From: Atherix ibis
Taxonomy: Eukaryota; Arthropoda; Insecta; Diptera; Athericidae
Assembly (NCBI GenBank): GCA_958298945.1
Contig: OY282605.1
Span: forward strand, 36,992,811 to 37,056,810
DNA length: 64,000 nt
Direction of reading: 5' to 3'
The notes under the pieces were generated by a model. The model did no database searches and had not been told where the DNA came from. It worked only from the letters and a program-made list of their open reading frames with translations. Of the stretch, positions 1 through 11,399 are shown piece by piece; positions within the stretch are counted from its first letter, which is position 1; every line of letters begins with the position of its first letter. The translations under genes and the position numbers were made by a program.

Positions 1-475
1 CACACTATACGACAATAGTTTTTGATAATTTTTTTTAAATTTTCATCATGTAACTTTCACTTTGCATATGTCAAAATAGATTTATATTTTATAGAATAAA
101 TAATAAACTAACAAATAAAATAAAATTTATCACAATTTAAAATAAAAATACGAATGAATGAGCATGCAGGTGTACAGTAAATATGGAAATTGTCAAAGGT
201 TAAAAAAAATTACGCCCAAATAATGAGTTCGCAACGAGTTTGCCAAATTTTTCCTTCTACAATTTTGTAACGAGCACAATTTGCGCGTCTACGAACAAAT
301 ATCGTGCAGTCACATGATCAGTGTAATATACTGGTGAACTGTTCATAGTATATTATGCGCACAGTGTAATTAGGCTTTAGCAGTCATTCGACTTATTGGT
401 AGTGTGCATCGCAAAATCAAGCGTAGTATCTTATTAAATATAAGTTCCTCTTTCCATGTTAAACTGTTTTCGTTT
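1..475. other. AT-rich spacer, nothing recognised
   Basis: AT-rich sequence with no open frame of note and no match to the repeat families found elsewhere in the window. It ends in a pyrimidine-rich tract just before an AG at the start of the next island. Confidence 0.4.
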
Positions 476-660
476 TCAGGTCATGCTGGCATTCTTGGCA
501 GGGATGCTCAATATAATACCAAATGATCCAATGGCATAACCATACGTAGGCAAATTAGCCAATTGCAGAAGGTTTCTATCTACCGCCTTTACCATTAATT
601 TTCGCATTGGTGAACAACTTTGTCCTCCATGATATTCCTATGGCGTTAATCTCATCATTC
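476..660. other. GC-richer coding-like island, unassigned
   Basis: This stretch is less AT-rich than its surroundings. On the + strand it is preceded by an acceptor-like tract (CTGTTTTCGTTTTCAG ending near 480), but all three forward phases close within about 20 codons. On the minus strand one frame stays open for roughly 50 codons and ends with a stop inside the acceptor-like tract. I do not recognise either translation. It may be a worn host exon or a transposon fragment. Confidence 0.2.
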
Positions 661-783
661 CATATATTTCAAATGAATGCAAGTTAAACCAAAATTTTTA
701 TTTAACTACAACTCTTTTTATTATGGAGCTCCTTTTTCAAGCCCTCTTATTAATCTTCTGACTTTTTCCTTTCATTCACTATA

Positions 784-2038
784 CGAGGTCTGTTCAAAAA
801 GTATCGCGAATTTTGAATTTCCGCGGGTTACGTATATTCGATTTTCGATTTTTTTTGTGACGTTATGTTGGTACTCATATCTCTCACTTATGGCGATAAG
901 TTTGGCCATTTTGAATGTTCAGTTAATTTTTTACAGCTGCTTTGTTTGCACGTGTTTTGGCTCGTCTTTGATTTTTGACCATTCCCAAAAATAGATCAAA
1001 GAATCTGTATCAAATTTTGTGTGAAAAACAAAATTAATTGAGCAAACGTATTTCAAATATTGACTGTGGCATATGATGAAGCTACCTTGGACCGAAGCAA
1101 CGTTTATCGGTGGTACAAAATGGTCTCAGAGGACCGAGAAGATGTGAACGACGGACAGCGTGTCAGACGACCGAACAACAGACGAAAACATTGATGAAGT
1201 GAAGAAAATAGTATTGGCCAATTGTCGAATCACCGTCAGAAAAGTTGCTGAGGACTTAAACATATCGATTGGCTCGTGCCAATCGATTTACCAATGATTT
1301 GGTCGTGAGAAGGGTTGCCGCGAAATTCGTACCAAAATTCCTCAATTTCGATCAAAAACAGTATCGCATTAACATTGCTAAGGAGCTTTTGGACTCTGTA
1401 TGTGAAGACCCAAAATTGCTCGAGAGGGTCATAACTGGTGACGAATAATGGGTTTATGGTTATGACGTGGAAACCAAAGCTCAATTATCCCAAGCGCGCC
1501 AAGTTCGGTTTTCTTCGATTGCAGGGGCGTGGTGCATCATGAGTTCTTGCCACAGGGTAGAACGGTCAATAAGGAATATTACCTGCAAGTTATGCGCAAG
1601 TTGCGCGAAGCAATCCGCTAGAAACGCACGGATTTGTGGAAGAACAAAAATCGGCTTTTGCAACATGATAACGCCCCTGCTCACGCATAGTTGTTTGTGC
1701 GCGAATTGTTGGCCAAAAACAACACACTTATAATGCCACAGCCACCGTATTCCCCAGATCTGACCCCATGTGACTTTTTCTTGTTCCCGAAACTGAAGAA
1801 CCCCATGGAAGGACGACGCGATGCTACGATTGAGGAGATAAAGACGCAATCGAAGAAAGAGCTGAACAAGATCACAAAAAATGATTTTTTGAAGTGCTTC
1901 GAGGATTGGAAAAAATGTTGGCACAAGTGTATAATATCTGTTGGGGATTACTTTGAAGGGGACAAAATAAATATTCATGAACAAATAAATATTTTTTTTA
2001 AAAACACATAAATCGCGATACATTTTGAACAGATCTCG
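784..2038 (+). mobile_element. mariner copy A (family A-F), near full length
   Basis: A D,D34D mariner about 1.26 kb long. The left terminal repeat begins CGAGGTCTGTTCAAAAAG and the right end is its inverted match (TTTTGAACAGATCTCG). The element is flanked on both sides by TA, the mariner target duplication. It belongs to the same family as the copies at 3857, 42544, 51140, 55617 and 60946. A and C are the only two here that keep the whole element length. The terminal repeats are slightly diverged and the coding region is broken, so the copy is a fossil. Confidence 0.9.
991..2011 (+). pseudogene. mariner transposase pseudogene (copy A)
   Basis: A cut-and-paste transposase remnant. The expected start codon is ATA instead of ATG at 991. 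The N-terminal DNA-binding part is readable in pieces (around 1080-1260: ATLDRSNVYRWYK-type residues and the ENIDEVKK segment). The first catalytic aspartate lies in a VITGDE motif near 1440 and is followed at once by a TAA stop. The second is in a QHDNAPAH motif near 1670, followed by a stop. The third is in YSPDLTPCDFFLF near 1750-1790. The longest intact piece is the C-terminal 106 codons (1691-2011). It carries several frameshifts and stops. The subfamily within mariner is not certain. Confidence 0.85.
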
Positions 2039-2040
2039 TA

Positions 2041-3163
2041 TACTCTTAAAAGAAACCAACAATACAAATCCACTTGAAAGTCTCTTAGTCGGTATGCCAT
2101 AAAATGGTCCCTTTTATATTCTTTAAGTAGGCGATTTTCTTATAAACTATTTAAATTGTAATCCAAAAAAAATTTAGTTTTAAATACAATATTTCCAAAG
2201 TTGAATATAAGAAAATTTAACAGTTTTTATTTTCATTAATTTTAAGAAATTGATTTATTTGGTATTTATTCCAAATAGAATTATTTTTTTGAAAAATTAT
2301 AAAATTCAAATAAGAATTAACTTTTTAATTAAAAGCTGATTATTTCGTAGACCAAATCAAGTTGCCAATTAATTTCCATTTACACATACCAACATAAGTA
2401 CTATAATATTCCATATTGTAATGGAATTACACTCATAGAATGAATTATTTTCTGTCTTGGTTCGAACAGACTATCTGTAGTAATTTTAATTATTTCGAAG
2501 GAAACCACTGAAACTATGAATATTTTCGAAGTAATTCGGAATCTTTGGTTTATGAGTAGTGCCCTCCGACTTTGTAATTCCATAAAAGGGATTTGGATGG
2601 AATTCATGAATATTAAATAATACGAATACCTATTGCAATTAATTTATTCATGCACTTAAAATAGCATTGTTGCCCTACAGAAGATAGATATGAGAACGGT
2701 GCCAATGAATGAATCCTTGAATATTGCATAAATACAAATGGTTTACTACTCGTATGAGTGGACGAAATTGAACCTACATATTACGGACATGTATGAAATT
2801 TATCAAAAATAATTCCGCATATACGTGTATAGGGAATATATATCCGGATTCATTTTGACTTTATTTTGGTTTATTTTCAATTAATAAATTTATTTGTGAG
2901 AAGTAATTTCGTTTAATAAAATTTTTACTAGTAAAAAAAATGATGTAAATTTTTTATTTGTTAACATTATTAAGTTTTTATATATTTTTATACAAATTAT
3001 ATAGATATTAATTTCATAGTTCTTGAAAAGTAGATTTCCGAATGGACGATAAGATAGTAATTTTTTTATATAATACATTTTGTTATTTAAATAATCAAAA
3101 ATGTATTTTTGAATCAAGTTATTGCCAATAATTTCTAATAAAATGTGAGATTATATTGATAAA
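2041..3163. other. AT-rich spacer, nothing recognised
   Basis: Very AT-rich DNA with only short chance open frames. No terminal repeats or transposase-like translation seen. Confidence 0.4.
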
Positions 3164-3856
3164 GGATTATCCATTTTGTGTTTTGGTAAGTACAACCCTG
3201 TCATCTCCTATAAAATATGTCTAATATTTACATTATTTTAAATATTAAAACTTATATTAAAAAATTTAAAAAAACTGATAAGCTTTATGAATCTCATAAT
3301 AAGTTCGTTATTATGAAAACTGGATTATACTTTTAAAAAATGGATTATAAAATGTCATTTACTTAACATAAAGTTTGGTGGTTTAAGAGGAGATTATGAA
3401 TACGTCAATAACTAATATTACCATATATGAGGATCTAAAAACTTATAACAGGCTGCAAAATAGCCATTGTATCCACGAAAAGTAACTGTTTGGAGTGAAT
3501 TTTGTTTAGAAGGTGACATTGGTGCGTATTTCTTTGAAAATGTAGAAGAAACGACAGTCCTCGTCAATTCTGATTAAAATGACCTCAACCATTTTTTTAG
3601 CTATAATTTAAATATATTGATCCAAACAAAGGGTGGTTGCAACATAACAGTACCATTAGTCACAAAATAGTAAAAATTTTAGATTTATTGTGTGAAAAGT
3701 TGTCACGACACATAATTTCTTTATTTGGTGAAGTCAATTAGCCTCTAAAACTATACGATTTGACGTCTGCTTGGACTTTTTCTTGTAAAACTATATAAAA
3801 CATCATATTTACGAAGACAATATTCAAACTTGATAGTATTTTTTAATATAAATCTA
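3164..3856 (-). repeat. N-family repeat copy N1 (minus)
   Basis: A partial minus-strand copy of the window's commonest non-coding repeat. It begins at 3164 with the family's terminal repeat (GGATTATCCATTTTGTGTTT), which matches the right terminus of the complete copy at 28227-29473 when reversed. Diagnostic internal blocks are present in reverse: the 'TCAGAATTGACGGT' type block near 3570, the 'CAGTTACTTTTCGTGGATAC' type block near 3470-3490, and the 'ATTGACATCACCAAA' type block near 3730. The copy runs up to mariner B, which probably truncated or split it. Confidence 0.7.
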
Positions 3857-4026
3857 TGAGGTCTGTTCAGAAAGTATGACGAATTTTGCATTTCCGCTGG
3901 TCAAGTATTTTCGATTTTCGATTTTTCTGTGGCGTAATGTTGGTATTCATGTCTCTCACTTATACCGACAATTTTTGACAGCTGCTTTGCTTGCACGTGT
4001 TTTGGCTCGTCTTCGATTTTTGCTCA

Positions 4027-4708
4027 ATTTCGACCAAAAACAGCATCGCATTAACATTGCTAAGGAGCTGTTAGACTCAACAGCTTTTTTAGCACAAAGT
4101 GGGTCATAACTGGTGACGACCCACTTTGTGCCAAAAAAAGCTGTTTATGGTTATGACGTGGAAACCAAAGCTCAATCATCCCAATGGAAGCTACCGCACG
4201 AGCGGTAGCCAAAGCTCAATCATCACTCAATCAAGCGCGCCAAGTTCGGTCGAATGTGAAGGTTTTGCTTACAATTTTCTTTGATTATAGGGGTGTGGTG
4301 CATCATGAGTTCTTGCCACAGGTTAGAACGGTCAATAGGGAATATTACCTGCAAGTTACGCACAAGTTGCGCGAAGCAATATGCCAGAAATGTCCAGATT
4401 TGTGGAAGAACAAAAAATGGCTTTTGCCATTTTTGACCAAAAACAACACACTAATAATGCCGCAGCCACCGTATTCCCCAGATCTGAACCCCTGTGACTT
4501 TTCCCAGTTCCCGAAACTAAAGAGCCCCATGAAAGGACGATGCTACGCTACGATTGAGGAGATTAAGTCCGCATCGAAGGAGGAGGTGAACAATATCCTA
4601 AAAGATGATTTTTTGAAGTGCTTCGAGGATTGGTAAAAACGTTGGCACAAGTGTAAAATATCTGGTGGGGATTATTTTGAAGGGGGCAAAATAGATATTC
4701 ATGAATAA
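4027..4708 (+). pseudogene. mariner transposase remnant (copy B)
   Basis: The surviving transposase sequence has no start codon. The ITGD motif is interrupted by a palindromic insertion, the second catalytic aspartate is deleted, and only the YSPDLNPCDF motif (near 4470-4500) remains of the catalytic triad. An open stretch of 150 codons (4184-4636) covers the C-terminal half and ends with a premature TAA replacing a lysine codon in the FEDWKK block. Confidence 0.8.
4079..4143. repeat. 25-bp inverted repeat inside mariner B
   Basis: ACAGCTTTTTTAGCACAAAG followed by TGGGTC forms one arm. After the 12-base spacer ATAACTGGTGAC the other arm, starting GACCCACTTTGTGCC, is its near-perfect reverse complement. 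Neither arm is present at this place in the sister copies A, C and D. It is therefore a new local inverted duplication, typical of template switching during repair. Confidence 0.8.
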
Positions 4709-4764
4709 ATAAACAATTTTTGAAAAAACAAAAAATTCGCGATACTTTTTGAGTAGACCTCGTA

Positions 4765-6057
4765 TATCTAGTAAGTAATAGTTGAATTACAAACCAAAAT
4801 ATACCAAAATCTGCAAGAAGACTCGTGGCGGATATTTAAATAATGTTTTATATGTTATCGTAAATAATTTCTTTAAAAAATTCTAAATTCTAAATGTGTA
4901 TTAAGCCGGTCTTTCATTAGACCACTCACTACTAAACTGAAAAAATAACAAAAATTCTTATAATTTTGATATAAAAAGAAATACATTTGAATATCTATTA
5001 ATAATAGGCGTCTTAATATTTTTATAGTTTCCAAATTTTACTATCAACTGTGCCAAATTAATAAATATATTTTTTAGATGCATTAAATAATGAGAAGAAA
5101 ACAACTTATCAAAATACCGGTACATTCACTTTAATTTTATTTAATCATGATTTATATAATTAGTTAAACTATACAAGCATAAATTCTATAAATTCATCTT
5201 CTATTATACACGATAAATTAATACATAAAATTTAAGTGTATCTAATTAAATGACATACCTTTGTGTAATTATTTATGAATAATTTTTCCATAGTATTAGT
5301 ATTAGATGAGTATCTAAGGATGGGTCATTTTCAAATAGATTAACATCTTTCAGTTGTTGGGGATATCGTTCAATAAATCTTTCTTGATGAATACAACAAA
5401 TGGAAGAAGGCGTTTATTTATTTCCTTATTCAAAGCATCGTTAGCACCATTAAGCTAAACAGATTTCTTTTTTCAGTTAATGAATACGAAATTTATTCAA
5501 AATTACCATTAATGAGAAATTTGGTTTAATTTATGAACGAAAAATTATAATTTACACTTTGAAAGTGGCCACTGAAAAAATGATATTGTCATTAACTTAT
5601 TTTAAGGAGGTTAAACTATAATTTAAATTATTTTTAAAAAGAAAGGTTCTGTGATAAATTTTTCGTTCATGTATAAATTAAATGACAATTACTAGTTGAA
5701 ATTTGTTTTTTAACCTATTTCTAAAGTATAAAAAGGACTACTGATTATAATGTTGGGATTTATTTGTAAGTGAATAGAAAACGAAGTAATAAAATATTTT
5801 AATCTGTTGTATATAGAATGGCGACTTGGAATTTTATATTAAATATAAATTATATTATATCATTAAAAAATGTATTTATTTAAATTTGAACAAAAAATCG
5901 CCTTACTTTTAGAAAAACTATTTTGTCCGAATACATCAGACTTGGATTGCATCAAATTTGCTACACTAGTGTGACCATTGGGTTAGATGCGCGAAACCTC
6001 TATGTTAGTATATTGCAGCTTTTTTACAGCACCAGTGGACAGACCTGTAAGCCATTT
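4765..6057. other. AT-rich spacer, nothing recognised
   Basis: AT-rich sequence without a supported gene or repeat. The segment 4765-4800 could be flank from an element split by mariner B, but I could not confirm that. Confidence 0.35.
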
Positions 6058-6064
6058 ATAGGTT

Positions 6065-7904
6065 TAACACACATACATACACGCTGAGGGATGAATTTCC
6101 GACTCGATGGAAGCAACAAAGATTGGTTCTTATCCCAAAAAGGAAGAAACCACCGCACGAACCAGCATCCTATCGTCCACTTTGCATGCTAGATCGGACG
6201 GGAAGAACTTGGAGCGGATAGTGGCCAACAGATTGGAGCAATACATCGATTCTTAACCTTCCGAATTCCAATTCGGATTCAGGAAGGGGAGATTGACCAT
6301 CGATGCGTTGGAACTCGTCACCAACATCGCAAAGGAAGCCATCTCAGGAGAGAGATGGAAAGGCGGTTCCAAAAAGTATTGCCTCATTGTCACCCTGGAC
6401 ATCAAAAATGCTTTTAACTCGAACCGCTGGGATCAAGTCCTGGAGGCTCTTAAGAACATGGGCGTGTCCTACTACCTACGGAGGATGGTCAGATCATACT
6501 TCAGTGATCCATTACTACACTACGAAACGGAGGATGGACCAGCGGAGTATGGGGTAACGGACTCTGCCCTGGCGCCACTCTTGTGGAACGTCATGTACGA
6601 CGGCCTACTCCATCTGGAATTACCGACGAACACAACGCTCGTGGCTTTCGCGGACGACGTAGCGGTTGTCCTTGTAGCCAAACACCTGGAGGATCTGGAA
6701 GCCGCATTCTCCACCACCATCCGTAGACCTGTCATTGGCGGAACATAAGACCGAAGCACTCCTTGTGAGTAGCCGGAAGAAAATGGAGGACATTACCATA
6801 AGAGTGGGCGACCACGACATCCAGTCGCTACCCTACATAAGGTATCTAGGAGTGGTTTTGGATGCCAAACTCAACTACAAGAAGCACATCTACAGCGCCA
6901 GCAGGAAGGCATCAGCAGTACAGGGCGCGCTTTCGCGGATAATGCCCAATATCGGATGCGCCAGGCAAATTCGAAGACGACTACTGGCAACTGTAGTTAC
7001 CTCCGTCCTGCTATACGGACCACCAGTGTGGGCGAAATAGCTAGAGCTAACAACATACCGCAAGACAATGTAATCAGTCCAGCGGCTCTCAGCGATCAGA
7101 GTGGCGTCAGCATACCGAACGGTATCACACGATGCGGTCAACGTTGTGGCATCATGCCCACCCATCGACATCCTGGCAGGAGAGCGTGAACGCCAACACC
7201 GTAGGAAGACGGAAAAGCGGCGAAAGGTTCTCTGTGAAGAGGAGAGATCCGAGAGTTCTCGCCTCTGGCAAGGGAGATGGGACAGCTCGACGAAGGGTCG
7301 GTGGACTCATCGGCTGATCCCAGATGTCACCAAATGGGTCACTCGCGTGCACGGGAACTCGGGTATTACATCATCCAACTCTTGACTGGACATGGATGCT
7401 TTCGGGCATACTTGCACAGATTCAAGAGAACAGACTCCCCAAACTGTCATTGTTGCTACGATGTGCTCAAAGATGCAGAACAGGTGTTCTTCCAATGCCC
7501 CTTTTACGAGGGGACACGGGAAGAACTGGAGAAAAATGTTGACCGTTCCAGCAGTCCAGAAAACATAGTGGAGTGCATGCTGAAGAACCAATCGGCTTGG
7601 AACAGAGTTGCAGAGGACGCGGAATCTATCATCAAGGATCTTCACACCACGTACGAAGAATAGGTCGCGAGGTGTTATAACATCGGGACAACAGTTAAAT
7701 ATTATAAGAACCGAAGTAGTTTTTATAAAGAGTGCCGCCGGGGAGCCATCGTTTCGGGAGGAAGGGTAGAGGTACAAGTTAGGTTTTGGCGAGGTAAAAA
7801 TCCCGCATAACTCGTCTGACAGGTATAAGGCCTCCCAGTCGAGTACCTTTTGAAAGTTTCCCCCTGTAACTCAATAATCTACACAAAAAAAAAAAAAAAA
7901 AAAA
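6065..7904 (+). mobile_element. R1-clade non-LTR retrotransposon, 5' truncated (R1-1)
   Basis: The 3' part of a LINE-like element. It contains a reverse transcriptase, a C-terminal CCHC-like motif, a 3' untranslated region and a run of about 20 A ending at 7904. It starts inside the reverse transcriptase region, as expected for incomplete target-primed reverse transcription. The short word ATAGGTT occurs just upstream (6058-6064) and just after the poly-A (7905-7911) and may be the target duplication. A sister copy lies at 30515-32035 with nearly the same 3' untranslated region (AAAGAGTGCCGCCGGGGA and CGAGGTAAAAAT blocks in both). Confidence 0.85.
6089..7663 (+). pseudogene. R1-clade reverse transcriptase ORF2 pseudogene (R1-1)
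   Basis: Read across frames it contains, in order: FPTRWKQQRLVLIPK (near 6090), a stop after the LEQYIDS block (near 6256), FQFGFRKGRLTIDALELV (near 6265-6320), CLIVTLDIKNAFNS (near 6382), WNVMYDGLL, the catalytic FADD (AFADDVAVV near 6645), then IRYLGVVLDAKLNYKKHI (near 6840) in another frame. It ends with a cysteine motif CHCCYDVLKDAEQVFFQC (near 7447-7500), in which the expected histidine is glutamine. The RVPQGS box is damaged. At least three frameshifts and several stops are present. The TLDIKNAFNS and late cysteine motif pattern is that of the R1 clade. Confidence 0.85.
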
Positions 7905-8178
7905 ATAGGTTATCTGACTTACCCCAAACTACTGGACAGAATTGTTACCCTCAGCAACTAGTGACTACATAAAAGGTACCTCGAGGTCTGTCAGCGGGCA
8001 TGCAGGAAAATCGGTGATAAAAGTGCATCTGGGACCAATGCCATACCCTCTGTTGCACTTAAAGCAGCTGTCATGGGGAATACAAATTTGTTTTTGGGAG
8101 TGTTTAAATACATGGCTTAGTGAGGACAATGTACCATAACTTTGGAAGAGGCAACACCTTGTGTTACTACCAATGGAA

Positions 8179-8289
8179 AGCGGGCTATTTATGGACCCTT
8201 CAAAAATATTTTTGGGTAAAATCCTCGATCGTATAGCGGGCTATTTGTGGACCCTTAAAAAAAAAATCGGGTAAAATCCTCGATCGTAT
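8179..8289. repeat. 55-bp tandem duplication
   Basis: Two adjacent copies (8179-8234 and 8235-8289) begin AGCGGGCTATTT and end ATCCTCGATCGTAT. They differ only in a small internal A/T-rich patch. The duplication sits at the 5' edge of the R1-like relic that follows. Confidence 0.85.
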
Positions 8290-9330
8290 TCTAAGCAACC
8301 AATTAAAGGAATACACCGGGGGGCAGAGGGCCGTATCTGAAGTCCAATTTGGCTTCAGGAGTGCACGATCCGCCTTGGATACCATTGATTTGGTCGTTGG
8401 ATTAGCGCGTAAATCGATCGAGGATAAAAGGTGGAGTAGACCTTTAACTCAGAGAGATGGAATTGTTTTCTTAACGCCCTAGACTCAATGTGTGTTCCGG
8501 AGTATATTACCGGGATAATAGAATACTATAGAAGGATATATCATAAAGGATCACGAGGAAAGTCCCACAGATATTGATGGTATTCTCTGGCTCCATATCC
8601 TAGAGGAGGGGAAACTCATCACATTTGCTGACGATGTTGCTGAGGTCATAGTGGTAAAATGTGTGGAAGAGATAGAATAGATCTTTAGTAAGACTTTTGT
8701 TTCAGTTCGAAGTTGGCTCCTGGCAGCTTGTCTTAGAGTAGCCGGATCATAATACGGAGGCAATCCTTATTACGGTTAGGAATATTAGAGAGAGTATAAA
8801 CATTAGGATTGTCAAACATGAGGTGATCTCGGGACCATCTCTAAAGTACCAAGCGGTGATGATTAACGGGGTTTCAGGAACACCTACTGTACGTTGTTGG
8901 GAAGGTTGTGGGGACAATAATGATTGTAGGAGGACTGTGTTAATGACCTTGGACAGGCGCTAATTAGAGGAACCGACATACATGGAGTTTATCAGGAGTG
9001 AATTGATGGTAGTCTGAGCAGGCCGAATGGTACCATACGAGAAAGAAAAGAGGACATCTAGTCGGCTATGGCTGAATAGACACTATAGAGAAGTTGGATA
9101 CTACCTGTTGTAATTGTTGCTAGTACATGGATGTTTTCTGACCTTGTGAGATTGTCGATGTCTTTGCGGTAATAGTCCTGAAAAGACTCCATTTGGGTGA
9201 GCGGGAACAAAGGCGGTAGAGGTAATCCTTCAGAGTGATGATTTTGATCAAATCCTGCCTCGCAAAGTAATGCTTACCGGGGATTATGTGCGGAAATATA
9301 TGAAATGTGACCAAGAAAAGTATATTTAGT
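8211..9330 (+). mobile_element. degenerate R1-like retrotransposon relic (R1-3)
   Basis: Translated pieces resemble R1-clade reverse transcriptase. Examples are VQFGFRSARSALDTIDLVVG (near 8338-8400), a KSIEDKRW block, and a catalytic ITFADDVAEVIVV segment (near 8615-8660). Much later a CRCLCGN piece (near 9155-9175) could be the C-terminal cysteine motif. Stops occur about every 15-20 codons and several boxes are missing, so it is older than R1-1 and R1-2 and belongs to a different lineage. The ends are not defined. Confidence 0.65.
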
Positions 9331-11068
9331 AGGCTAAAGTCGCACAATTTTTTTTCTTCAATAATTTCCAACTTACAATAACAAAAAATAATTTTTAAAA
9401 AAAATTAATAAAAAAACAACGCACACATTTTACCCAATCCCCTAAAGCACGAATATTTCTTCTCAATATGAGGCCGTATCTCCATTGGAACTTTTTTAAA
9501 TTAATTTTAAAAAAAATTTACAATCGATTTAAATACTTTGAGAGATGTTGTAAAAATATTTTCGATTGGAAGTCCTTTGAATAATCATATTATATGGCAC
9601 AGCAATTAATAATTTTTTTTATCATATTATATACTCGTAAGCACTTATTAGACAGTTGCCAAAAATTTCCGATGTATCTCATTATATTCTCAAAAAGGAA
9701 AAAAATAAACTTTTATATAATTTAGATTAATGATTATTTTATAACAAATTTTCATTGCTTCAATTTTATATTTAGCACGAATTGATTAAATTTATACAAT
9801 TCGAGGTGAATGTCAACCTTATATAAATTTAATATTCCGAAATTTATTCTCAATCATTTCATGATTGATGGTCCCTCATCTTTTTGCTACCCTCAGATAT
9901 AAAGACAGCTACAGAAACAGCATATACTAAAGACATGATATGTTTTTAACTCTCCTAGTTGATCCTATAAAATTTCATATATCACAATTTATTGAGTACT
10001 TCTGATTTGTTGGGATTTTTATTCATACTATAATTTTTGCTGGAAACATTTTCTTTTTATGAGTCTCGATTTTCGGAAATTATTAAAAAAAAGCTTCCAT
10101 AAGAAGAAAAAAACAATGGAAAAATTGAGGAAAAACTCATATTGTACAATTTTTATATCATTAATGAAGTCATGAATAGAAATGTTAAAATTTCATAAGA
10201 ATTGATTGCATAATAAATTGAATTATACGAGAGAAAATTACAATTAAAAGGGATTTAAAGGATGCTTTTCTAATACCATAAAACTTATTTGATGCAGTCG
10301 TTTTTTTTCTATTTTAGAAAAAGTTTAGCCTATACAAACATATATCTATGTATATGTTCATGTTATATAAATATTTACACAATATTGTTAGAGAAAGTTT
10401 GTAAAATACTATTCCTTAAGAACAAATCCATTCCAAGTTGACCATGACTTTGAGGATCAAATAGTCTTGTTGGTTGTAACTATACACATTTCGTAATTGG
10501 CCATCTAATATCGTATTGCAAGTACCTCCTTTTTATCTTGGCTATGAAAAAACTCTGTAATAAATATTTACGTTTATGGTTGGTCATGTCCTTAGTTTTG
10601 TTCTATTTTTTTCTAGTTGTTTTCGACAACTTTTTTACACCAAAAATCCATTAAGCTATATGATGACTAAGATTGGCCGCCCATCCTTTTTTAAGTTTTC
10701 CTAACATTTACTTTTATTGATGTTATTATTGTTATTATTTTCTATGAAACATATTTGAGGAAGACTCCTTACATTTACATTTTTCTCTCGTATTATTTTC
10801 GGAACGTGTGATATAGTTCAACATTATATCATGTTATTCATTTTTCATATATTTTTTTTGTTAAATAACCGAAACTTATGTCAAGAAATTATTTTTATAA
10901 ATACTTATAAGCTGAATAAGCTTATATTGTATGCTATTTTTTTTTTAACAATGTTTATTTATAAAAAATTTTCCATCTTTTATAGCAGAGATATTAAAAT
11001 TATTTTAAAATAAATTGGCAGTATAGATGAATATTTAAGATATTTTTAAAATATAGAAAATTATAAAG
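9331..11068. other. AT-rich spacer, nothing recognised
   Basis: AT-rich sequence with homopolymer runs and no supported gene or repeat copy. Confidence 0.4.
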
Positions 11069-11398
11069 AATTATCCAATTTGTGTTAAGGGAAGTCAAAT
11101 TAAATAAAATATATAAAAAAAGTTTTTAATGATAAAATTTTTATTTCATTATATTATATCAATTTTGGTATTGATAAATAATTTTAAAACTTGATGCTTT
11201 TGCCGTAATTTTTAATGATTTAGTCACACATTTTAAGCTATAATTCGGCATTTACTTAACAGATGTTGCTTTTGAATTGTTTTGAAGTTTAATGACTGTC
11301 TACGTAAATATATGATAATTTACTATATAACTTTGTAAAAAATTATATAGTAAATTATATTTACTTAGACAGTAATTACACTTCAAAACATTTTACTA
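11069..11398 (+). repeat. N-family repeat copy N2, 5' part
   Basis: Starts with the family's left terminus (AATTATCCAATTTGTGTTAA) and continues with the internal AAGCTATAATTCGGCATTTA block (near 11240) and TGACTGTCTACGTAAATATA (near 11292). The same element appears to resume at about 12630 after an R1-like insertion. Confidence 0.7.
11276..11397. repeat. large imperfect hairpin in N2
   Basis: The arm at 11276-11332 (TTGTTTTGAAGTTTAATGAC onward) is followed after a short loop by its inverted copy ending GTAATTACACTTCAAAACAT at 11397. The first arm matches the N family (compare the reversed copy near 3800-3856), and the second arm is an inverted duplication of it. The folded arms are about 55 bp. 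Confidence 0.75.
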
Positions 11399-11399
11399 T

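Larger units (their letters stand above)
3857..4762 (+). mobile_element. mariner copy B, internally deleted
   Basis: A 906-bp deletion derivative of the A-F mariner family, flanked by TA. The left end is TGAGGTCTGTTCAGAAAG and the right end is its inverted match. The 5' part jumps from the untranslated leader (TTCGATTTTTG near 4020) directly to CTCAATTTCGACC, which removes the start codon and about the first 118 codons. A second deletion removes the HHDNAPAHTS catalytic block (around 4430). Both junctions are shared with copy D at 51140. Two local palindromes (4079-4143 and around 4188-4207) are private to this copy. Confidence 0.9.

Noticed and set aside
1481..2062. 193-codon minus-strand open frame
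   Set aside because: It is the antisense shadow of the mariner A transposase coding region, which is recognisable on the + strand.
7307..7777. 156-codon minus-strand frame
   Set aside because: Antisense to the C-terminal part of R1-1, where the cysteine motif is on the + strand.
8179..8289. Tandem duplication as a regulatory repeat
   Set aside because: Only two copies, at the edge of a retrotransposon relic. A replication slip is the simpler explanation.
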